Shown here piece after piece: positions 58,470-64,000 of a stretch of 64,000 nt of DNA. The stretch comes from a virus: positions 1 to 64,000 of the IMG/VR virus record IMGVR_UViG_3300031962_000002. One strand, written 5' to 3'. The first letter of the stretch is position 1. Each line of letters starts with the position of its first letter. Made by a program: the position numbers and the translations under genes. The notes beneath the pieces were generated by a model, which worked only from the letters and a program-made list of their open reading frames with translations, did no database searches and was not told the origin of the DNA.

Positions 58470-59986
58470 CAAAATGGCTGTTCAAATTGGTCTTGATCCT
58501 TTAACTGTTCAGTCGGGTCTTTCATACGAGTCACTCCATTAATCTGCCTTTGTGTGTTCCAAGTATGCTCCGCAGCCCAAGGAACAAATTTTGTAATCTT
58601 CCCTATGAACTTCAGTTTTGCTGTTTCCAAGGCTCCTGCTCTGTGCTTTGCCACAATAACTTCCGCAAGTCCACTGGTAGAATTTCCATCCACATCTTCG
58701 GTGATTTTGTAATACTCTGGACGGTATAGGAACAGAACCAAATCGGCATCGCTCTCCAAACTGCCCGATTCTCGCAAGTCGGAAAGCTGTGGCCGTTTGT
58801 CACCTCCGCGTGTCTCCAACCCCCTGTTCAAAGAAGAAATCAGGATAACACAAATGCCGTTTTCCTTAGCAATTGCCTTACATCCACGCGACACGTTTCC
58901 TATTTCCTGGTCTCGGGATATTGATTGACCGTGGACAGTCCCGCGAACGAGCTGGGCATAGTCAATCAGCAATATCCTGATTTTATGCTTTTGAACCATT
59001 CTTTTAGCCCTAGCCCGTATATCGGTGATGTGTAAAGCTGCTGAATCATCGATATACATTTCGCACTGTCCTACCTTGCCATAACCATCAGCCATCCGCT
59101 CGAATTCGTACTGGGTAAGTGCATCCTTGCCTTGCCTAACCTTGTCAGAGTCAATTTCGGCCTCTGCGCACGCTAGGCGTTCGATGACAGCCACGGACGG
59201 CATTTCAAGGGAGAAAGCCCCAGTCGGTATTCCGAGTTCCTTAGAGGCAAAATAAAGCGATTGAAAGGCCAATGTAGTCTTTGCCATGCCAGGGCGTCCG
59301 CCTAAAACTACCAAATGTCCTGCATGCCATCCAAAAATAATACGATCCAGTGTTTCGTGACCTGTTGATGTGCCAGAAGTCTGCCCGGCCATGCGGTTTT
59401 GAAGTCCTACATAGGCCTCGTAGGCTATTTCTTTCGCTGATTTCTTGTTTTTGGTGTCCGATAGGCTTTCTGTGATGCTTTCAATCCGCTCGTACGCATA
59501 ATCTTTCAATTCAAAGGCGTCTGTGGTATCGTCATAAGCCCTGGCGTGCAGTTCAGAGGCTATCATGATTAATTCCCGCTTCATAGCATGCTGGATGATA
59601 ATCCTCGCATGCCATTCGATATTTGCCGATGAACTTACCTTTGAAGTCAATTCAGCGATATAGTAGGCACCTCCAATCAACTCAATCTTTCCTTTTTTTC
59701 GGAGCCGGGCTATCACGGTGCGCATGTCAATCGCCTCCCCTTCGGTGAATAATTCAAAAATTGCCTCAAAAATCTCTTTATGAGCATCAACATAAAAGTG
59801 ATCTGGCCGGAGTATCCCTCCCACTACTGTCATCGCGTTTGACTCAAGCATCAAACCGCCAAGTATGGCCTGTTCAGTCGGAACATCCTGCGGTGGCATT
59901 TTTCCAATACTTTCGGAAATGTCTCTTGCTAGTGGCCTATTTGGAATCCCCTGACCTAATCGAACTGGCGTTGATCGTTGCTCCAT
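58469..59986 (-). CDS. dnaB: Replicative DNA helicase, DnaB-type
   Basis: A 505-residue helicase. The N-terminal dimerisation domain begins PQDVPTEQAILGGLMLES. The RecA-like C-terminal domain has Walker A GGRPGMAKTT near residue 229, Walker B ILLIDYAQL near 337 and DLRESGSLESDADLVLFLYR near 410-430, all standard DnaB signatures. It unwinds the phage replication fork 5'-3'. Encoded in the same direction as replication-linked genes, coupled by TAATG upstream and TGATG downstream. No DNA polymerase or primase gene was recognised in the window. Confidence 0.93.
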   Translation of the reverse strand: MEQRSTPVRLGQGIPNRPLARDISESIGKMPPQDVPTEQAILGGLMLESNAMTVVGGILRPDHFYVDAHKEIFEAIFELFTEGEAIDMRTVIARLRKKGKIELIGGAYYIAELTSKVSSSANIEWHARIIIQHAMKRELIMIASELHARAYDDTTDAFELKDYAYERIESITESLSDTKNKKSAKEIAYEAYVGLQNRMAGQTSGTSTGHETLDRIIFGWHAGHLVVLGGRPGMAKTTLAFQSLYFASKELGIPTGAFSLEMPSVAVIERLACAEAEIDSDKVRQGKDALTQYEFERMADGYGKVGQCEMYIDDSAALHITDIRARAKRMVQKHKIRILLIDYAQLVRGTVHGQSISRDQEIGNVSRGCKAIAKENGICVILISSLNRGLETRGGDKRPQLSDLRESGSLESDADLVLFLYRPEYYKITEDVDGNSTSGLAEVIVAKHRAGALETAKLKFIGKITKFVPWAAEHTWNTQRQINGVTRMKDPTEQLKDQDQFEQPF

Positions 59987-60264
59987 TATCTAACCATAAA
60001 CTTTGTTTCTAACCATCCTTGAAATTCTCCTGCAAAAAATGACGGACAAACCATTTGGTCACTATGGCTATCAATTGAACATCCGCACATTGCGCACGGT
60101 TCTTGTGTGGAGTGAATTTCTATAAAACATTTTTTTAATTGGTCTTGATCTATCCCTGTTCCATCACAAAATGAGCAAGTTGATGGACAATCCATTCCGT
60201 CAACGTTTATTTCCTTTTCTCCGTGACCATTACAGAATTCGCATTTTAAATCTTCGTATTTCAT
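59986..60264 (-). CDS. DnaJ-like zinc-finger protein (92 aa)
   Basis: Two repeats of the C-x2-C-x-G-x-G pattern (CEFCNGHG and CSFCDGTG) match the zinc centre of DnaJ-type cysteine-rich domains. Extra Cys (CAMCGC) lie in the C-terminal half. Without a J domain it is probably a metal-binding adaptor in replication. Overlaps the helicase start (TAATG) and follows the upstream gene by ATGA. Confidence 0.65.
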   Translation of the reverse strand: MKYEDLKCEFCNGHGEKEINVDGMDCPSTCSFCDGTGIDQDQLKKCFIEIHSTQEPCAMCGCSIDSHSDQMVCPSFFAGEFQGWLETKFMVR

Positions 60265-61094
60265 TTCGGTATCTGGTAAAACATTTTTTCATCTTTTTTT
60301 CCTTTGTTCAATGGACTTGATTCCCATGAGGCCAACCTTTTTGCTAAATCCCAGAATTCTTCCAACTCCCACCGGATGCGTTGTGGTTCTGGTTTGTTTT
60401 CTGGCATCGACCAATGACGGTAGAAAGAGTTCATCACATCGCTTGTGTATTTGCCCCTAAATGGTTCCATTGCTGCGGTCAGGGCTTGTTGCTTCTGTTT
60501 CACGGTCTTTTCGATGTCGGTCAAGTAACAGGCAATTTTGTCGAAATTATTTCGAGCCCAAGTAGCAAGGCGAAGTGATATTTCAAATGTTTTTTCCTTT
60601 TCGAACTTCATTTTTGGTACTTTGGAACGGGATGTTTCAGTCCATTTCGCTACGAAGTTATCCAACATTTTCTTTGTGTATATCAATTCTCCAGCATGGT
60701 AAACTTCTTTTTTGAACGACTCTTTTTTAATTTTTAATTCAGAGTAGATACTTTCATTTTCATTTTCCATATGTGGTGACATATGTTCCTGTTGACTCCT
60801 ATTATTCTTTCTTGAAGAACAATAATCAATACGCTTAGTTTTTTCAAAGTCCAATCTTTCATTAAAAAAAAGACCTTGTTCGTCTTTTTGAAACTTCTTT
60901 TGGAGGGTAGGCCAGCTTGAGCCAAAATCCGATCCAAGACAAGTTTTTATTTCTTCTAATGAAAGGTGACCATTATTAAACTGAGCGTGAAGCAAGTCCA
61001 TGTAGCACCCCTTTATGAATCGGGTCATAAGACTGGTGCCAGAATACCAATCTCCAAAATACCAAAGAAGGGCCGGATCTTTAGCGATAGGCAC
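60261..61094 (-). CDS. DUF1376-like replication protein (277 aa), GTG start
   Basis: The N-terminus (PALLWYFGDWYSGTSLMTRF, then GCYMDLLHAQFNNGHLS) resembles DUF1376 proteins placed near phage replication initiators. The rest is charged and helical. A GTG start at 61094, preceded by AGGGAG, is preferred; this overlaps the upstream gene by 14 bases. Likely contributes to origin binding or helicase loading before the DnaB gene. Origin repeats were not recognised. Confidence 0.62.
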   Translation of the reverse strand: MPIAKDPALLWYFGDWYSGTSLMTRFIKGCYMDLLHAQFNNGHLSLEEIKTCLGSDFGSSWPTLQKKFQKDEQGLFFNERLDFEKTKRIDYCSSRKNNRSQQEHMSPHMENENESIYSELKIKKESFKKEVYHAGELIYTKKMLDNFVAKWTETSRSKVPKMKFEKEKTFEISLRLATWARNNFDKIACYLTDIEKTVKQKQQALTAAMEPFRGKYTSDVMNSFYRHWSMPENKPEPQRIRWELEEFWDLAKRLASWESSPLNKGKKDEKMFYQIPK

Positions 61095-61521
61095 CTCCCT
61101 TCACTATACATTCTTCGTTGAAAATAAAGACACCATGATCAGTTAATTGATGAAATTTTGAATGGCAATTTGGACATATTTTTATAACTTGAGTGCCATT
61201 ATTTTTCTTACGAATGGGATAATGATGATCATGCATCAAAATATTTGATAATCCGCAAAACTGACATCCTACTAAGTAATTTTGATTGAGCAAATCAAAT
61301 GCTTCTTTGTCGGTAATTACCTTTCTCTTAATCAATTTTAATGAAGAAATCTTTTTTAATTTCCTGTATATAGAATCTTTTTTTAAATCAAGTAGAGGAA
61401 GTGCCGTCACTAAGTTATCATAAGAATATAAAATTTTATTTAATCGGAACCATGTTATTATGGCCGCATCATCATAATTAATGAGACCACCAAACTTGTT
61501 TAAATCATCATCAATGGCCAT
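61081..61521 (-). CDS. Winged-helix and HNH-motif protein (146 aa)
   Basis: Residues ~20-70 look like a winged helix (DSIYRKLKKISSLKLIKRKV). Residues ~86-125 form a zinc-HNH pattern: C86-x2-C89, DHH at 98-100, C116-x2-CH at 119-120 and H124. This combines a DNA-binding domain with a small nuclease-type motif. It is the first gene behind the promoter/attenuator at 61523-61665 and leads the replication operon, so a replication or regulatory nuclease is more likely than a selfish element. Enzyme activity unproven. Confidence 0.65.
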   Translation of the reverse strand: MAIDDDLNKFGGLINYDDAAIITWFRLNKILYSYDNLVTALPLLDLKKDSIYRKLKKISSLKLIKRKVITDKEAFDLLNQNYLVGCQFCGLSNILMHDHHYPIRKKNNGTQVIKICPNCHSKFHQLTDHGVFIFNEECIVKGGAYR

Positions 61522-61522
61522 A

Positions 61523-61630
61523 AAAAATAAAGCCTTTGATCGGGTTCAGGTGTGCAGCCATCCCCCTATCAAAGGCGTTTAAAGTTCTTTTTCACCGCTT
61601 CTGCACACAGCGATTGCCGATCCTTTCGGC
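61523..61630 (-). ncRNA. Candidate structured ncRNA or transcriptional attenuator
   Basis: Minus-strand transcript of ~108 bases from the promoter at 61635 to a T run (TTTATTTTTT) before the ATG at 61521. Helix 1: GCCGA/TCGGC. Helix 2: CGCT/AGCG with loop GTGTGCAG. Helix 3: GCCTTTGAT/ATCAAAGGC, a 9-bp terminator stem, whose loop holds CTGCACAC. The loops of helices 2 and 3 are perfectly complementary over 8 bases, predicting a kissing or pseudoknot contact. The terminator would block the replication operon unless refolding occurs. No known RNA family was recognised by eye. Confidence 0.6.
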
Positions 61631-61634
61631 GCAA

Positions 61635-61665
61635 CAAATTTAACAATCAATGACACTTTCACAAA
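61635..61665 (-). promoter_or_regulatory. Consensus Bacteroidota promoter for ncRNA/replication operon
   Basis: Minus strand: TTTG (61662-61665), 19 bases, TAAATTTG (61635-61642): perfect matches to both boxes. Expected start near 61628-61630, directly at the first helix of the RNA. Confidence 0.82.
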
Positions 61666-61681
61666 GATTTCATGATTTTAA

Positions 61682-61906
61682 TCACGTAACTAGGCAAATT
61701 TTTTTAGCCTTTGCATGCAAATCGACATAGTTCGGTATCTGCCTCCGGTACTTAACCAGTAATTTGACCAGCATGGCCCGTCCTTTGACCGTCATTTCAC
61801 GATCATACCAATTGGGCAGGTTTTGTACGAAGCGTTTGTCGAACGTTCCTGGAAGGAAAGAACAGGCTTGTAAGGCTACGGCTATTTGGCGCTCGATGAC
61901 GGTCAT
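61682..61906 (-). CDS. Hypothetical protein (74 aa)
   Basis: Small helical basic protein (MTVIERQIAVALQACSFLPG, GRAMLVKLLVKYRRQIPNYV). Starts at an ATGA overlap with the DUF5131 gene. It resembles short phage proteins with DNA-interaction potential, but has no known family. It precedes the promoter of the replication operon. Confidence 0.55.
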   Translation of the reverse strand: MTVIERQIAVALQACSFLPGTFDKRFVQNLPNWYDREMTVKGRAMLVKLLVKYRRQIPNYVDLHAKAKKICLVT

Positions 61907-62682
61907 GCTGGAACCTGCCTTGAATCAATCAAATACTGTGGAACCGGCTCAATTTTATCAATTTGCTTGAAAAAATAAGGTACGCCAGCCGCCTTGCACT
62001 GCTTTTGCACACTGTCAGCCCATTCCATGTCGAACGGACGCCGATTATGACCGCTTTCACCGCCTTGGATAACCCAATTTATGCCACCGTACCAGACACC
62101 TGGACGCAACACTGGATCTTCAAAATCAATGGGACCAAGTTGCGGCTCTATGCTAAGGAACTTTTTGCCTTTCACTTGTAATAATTGCGGAATCAATGTT
62201 TGTGCTGTTTTCTGATCCACTGGAGATGTACCGTACATCACGTTCGGTTCTGGGTTATCCAACCAACCAGCGGGTACGTACTTTGGAATGTTGCTTGGCC
62301 GTTTGGTCAGGAGCAAAAACAATAGATTAGGATAAATTTCAGCACTGATGCGGGTGAAAAATTCCTGCCGTAAATCATCCGTGTTTTCATAGTGACGGAA
62401 TGGATTTGAAATAGGCATTGGCTTTTCAAAAATGTCCATCATTGATCCCACAAAAACTCGATCAAATCTATCTGCTTTTTTTGCTTCGCGCTGGAACCTA
62501 TCCAAATCCTTCCAGACGGACATGATTGCTCGGCGTGGTTTGTCGTTTCCCCATTCATCGTGTCCCCAACGGTGCGATAATACCCTGGCATAACAGTTGT
62601 CACAGCCGGCATGAACCTCAGTGCATCCCCACCACAGATTTGCCGTGTGATCGGTCCACTCAATTTTGCTATTCTGTGCCAT
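61903..62682 (-). CDS. DUF5131 (phage Gp37/Gp68-like) protein
   Basis: A 259-residue protein beginning NSKIEWTDHTANLWWGC and the cluster C20-x6-C27-x2-C30-YA, then SVWKDLDRF and FVGSMMDIFEK. This is the pattern of DUF5131/phage Gp37-Gp68 proteins. The Cys triad resembles an iron-sulfur or radical-SAM-like cluster site, although the family function is not settled. TGATG-coupled to the coiled-coil gene upstream. No partner enzyme is apparent nearby. Confidence 0.78.
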   Translation of the reverse strand: MAQNSKIEWTDHTANLWWGCTEVHAGCDNCYARVLSHRWGHDEWGNDKPRRAIMSVWKDLDRFQREAKKADRFDRVFVGSMMDIFEKPMPISNPFRHYENTDDLRQEFFTRISAEIYPNLLFLLLTKRPSNIPKYVPAGWLDNPEPNVMYGTSPVDQKTAQTLIPQLLQVKGKKFLSIEPQLGPIDFEDPVLRPGVWYGGINWVIQGGESGHNRRPFDMEWADSVQKQCKAAGVPYFFKQIDKIEPVPQYLIDSRQVPA

Positions 62683-63794
62683 CAGTCGTCAACCTTAATC
62701 CCACTGACTGGAACCGCCTTCCTATTGCTTTTGTATTTATTGCAAGTCTCAAAAGCCTCCTTCAGGTGGGAATGTACTTCGTAGGCCGCATGTTTGCCTT
62801 TCTTGGACTTCATGTGACTCCAGACGGATGACTGCAACAATTGGACTTCGATTTGCTGGGCCAGAAAAGCGAACCGATCGGAGTCTTCGCCGAACTTCAA
62901 CTTCTCGGCGGCCTCTTCCTTCTCCTGCTGTTCGCGTTCGGCTTTCTCTTTGATCTCGCGTTTAATTCTTTCTTCGGTTTCAATGCGGGCTCTTTCTTCT
63001 GCCTCTTTCTTTTCCTGTTCGGCTTTCACGGCGGCAACACGCTCGCGTTCCTGACGGTCGATTTCATCTTGTCGCTTTTTCAATTCAAGTTCCTTGGCCT
63101 CTTGTTCTTTCCGTATCCGGTCATTATCGGCCTTAATCTTGTCCTGTTCAATTTTGAAAAGACGTTCGCGTTCTTCCTGCTCTTTGCGGAGGTTCAAAAG
63201 CCTTTCTTCTTCCTGCTGTTTGAGTTCTGCCTGGCGCCGCTCTTCATCTTTCTGTTTTTGACGTTCGGTGACTTCCAGTCGTTGCTTTTCTGCGTACTTC
63301 TCTTTGGCCTCAGTCAGGATATCTTGAAATTGCTCATCTGTCAAAGCCTTCAATTCGTGGAAGTCAACAGCATAATCAACCTCATTGAGTTGTTCGATCA
63401 TTGCCTGAATGCGGTCAGATTCTTTCTTTTCTTCTTCCAGCCGCAGGCGTTCCTTCTCCGCGTAGTAATCATCCTCGCGTTGCTGAAGGAGTACTTCGGT
63501 GGGATACAGATATTCGATCAGTTCGTTTTCTTTGCTGATCACCGCCTTCTGAAAGCGTACTGCCGATTCTCGGAGGTTCTTTGATTCCTTCTGGATTTCA
63601 ACACGTTTCCCCTTTAGCAATTTACGGGCCGCCTCCACTTCTTTGAGTCGGCTTTTTTCATCCTGCAAAATGACATTGCTGGCCAAGTCTTTGACGGAAT
63701 CAACCAGTGCGATAAGACTTTCTTTGGTGATCTTGTTTTCGAACTTCTGAATTTCAGTGTCGATGAATGATGTTTTGGTTAGTTCGGTTTCCAT
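62682..63794 (-). CDS. Long coiled-coil protein, DUF1351-like (370 aa)
   Basis: Residues ~100-300 are an almost uninterrupted Glu/Lys/Arg heptad region (the run of EERRQAELKQQEEERLL and similar), predicting a long single coiled coil. The N-terminal ~95 residues (TEIQKFENKITKESLIALVD) resemble DUF1351-type phage proteins found near recombination genes. The C-terminus returns to a globular domain. Role unknown; it may scaffold replication or recombination factors. Confidence 0.62.
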   Translation of the reverse strand: METELTKTSFIDTEIQKFENKITKESLIALVDSVKDLASNVILQDEKSRLKEVEAARKLLKGKRVEIQKESKNLRESAVRFQKAVISKENELIEYLYPTEVLLQQREDDYYAEKERLRLEEEKKESDRIQAMIEQLNEVDYAVDFHELKALTDEQFQDILTEAKEKYAEKQRLEVTERQKQKDEERRQAELKQQEEERLLNLRKEQEERERLFKIEQDKIKADNDRIRKEQEAKELELKKRQDEIDRQERERVAAVKAEQEKKEAEERARIETEERIKREIKEKAEREQQEKEEAAEKLKFGEDSDRFAFLAQQIEVQLLQSSVWSHMKSKKGKHAAYEVHSHLKEAFETCNKYKSNRKAVPVSGIKVDD

Positions 63795-63797
63795 AAT

Positions 63798-64000
63798 TTA
63801 AGTTTCTATATGTTGAGGTTCTTTTTTTGCCACCCACTTTGGAAGTTTATCCAACACTTCTGATTCGCCTTCTGTTACGATGTATCCCACAACCCACCAT
63901 TTATAGCCATTGTTGTATTCAGCCATTAATGTGTATCTGAATTTTGGAAAATAATGAAACTCAATTTCATCGAATGAGGTACATTCTTTTTGTACAGAAA
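63798..64000 (-). CDS. Partial hypothetical protein (C-terminal part)
   Basis: The frame is open from the window's right edge to the TAA at 63798-63800. It encodes at least 66 residues, including FPKFRYTLMAEYNNGYKWWV and ending AKKEPQHIET. Start lies outside the window. The sequence is probably a small beta-rich phage protein; no family recognised. It is 3 bases from the coiled-coil gene start and so probably in one operon. Confidence 0.6.
   Translation of the reverse strand, partial: SVQKECTSFDEIEFHYFPKFRYTLMAEYNNGYKWWVVGYIVTEGESEVLDKLPKWVAKKEPQHIET

Noticed and set aside
61522-61681. tRNA gene in the gap before the replication operon
   Set aside because: No cloverleaf or T-arm consensus; the hairpins fit an attenuator-type RNA.
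62841-63584. 247-aa plus-strand frame rich in Phe/Leu
   Set aside because: Antisense shadow of the Glu/Lys-rich coiled-coil gene, whose codons read as hydrophobic residues on the other strand.

Overview
The window looks like a 64-kb piece of a bacteriophage or prophage of a Bacteroidota host (Flavobacteria/Cytophaga/Bacteroides type). The sequence shows no cellular housekeeping genes, a dense gene layout with ATGA/TAATG stop-start overlaps, terminase, portal, capsid-like and lysis genes, and a tyrosine integrase. Host assignment is inference. It rests on promoters of the Bacteroidota form TTTG-N19/20-TAnnTTTG, an integrase lacking the first catalytic Arg (as known for IntDOT-type enzymes), capsule-type glycan genes of a style common in Bacteroidota, and MKKLL-type signal peptides. 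No tape-measure, sheath or tail-tube gene was recognised. A connector/nozzle/ejection-like gene set is present, so a podovirus-like particle is the best guess.

Layout. (1) 1-8052, plus strand: a 5'-truncated gene with 24-bp repeats, an integrase, small genes, a single-strand-annealing-like protein paired with a PD-(D/E)XK nuclease, a C5-cytosine methyltransferase, a DUF551 protein and a run of small unknown genes, closed by a bidirectional terminator. (2) 8155-22107, minus strand: scaffold-like and capsid-like proteins, further virion proteins, a chitin-binding-like module, three successive fibre-like proteins that each start with a bacterial signal peptide (one an SGNH/sialate-esterase-like enzyme), then a lysis/membrane cassette with an amidase and an intact CheY-like receiver. 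(3) 22245-22547: a solitary plus-strand gene with its own terminator. (4) 22573-28347, minus strand: a glycan-modification operon with a homing-type HNH gene inserted. (5) 28528-55999, minus strand: virion protein, portal, intein-split terminase, a giant 3843-residue polyvalent protein, two likely ejection proteins, cupin, large nozzle-like protein and connectors. (6) 56071-57490, plus strand: GroES-like cochaperonin and small genes. (7) 57434-64000, minus strand: replication module (DnaB helicase, DUF1376-like protein, winged-helix proteins), preceded by a strong promoter and a structured ncRNA/attenuator, then a DUF5131 protein and a coiled-coil protein.

How it may work together (inference): the giant protein combines an N6-adenine methyltransferase-like domain with an SNF2-like helicase. 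It sits directly beside ejection-protein candidates, so it may enter the cell with the DNA and protect it, complementing the C5 methyltransferase. The secreted fibre-like proteins, the esterase and the glycan operon all point at the host surface, either for receptor recognition or for remodelling the surface of the infected or lysogenic cell. No stretch longer than 300 bases lacks a gene; the longest gaps (28348-28527, 61522-61681, 22108-22244) hold promoters, terminators and RNA structure, described below.
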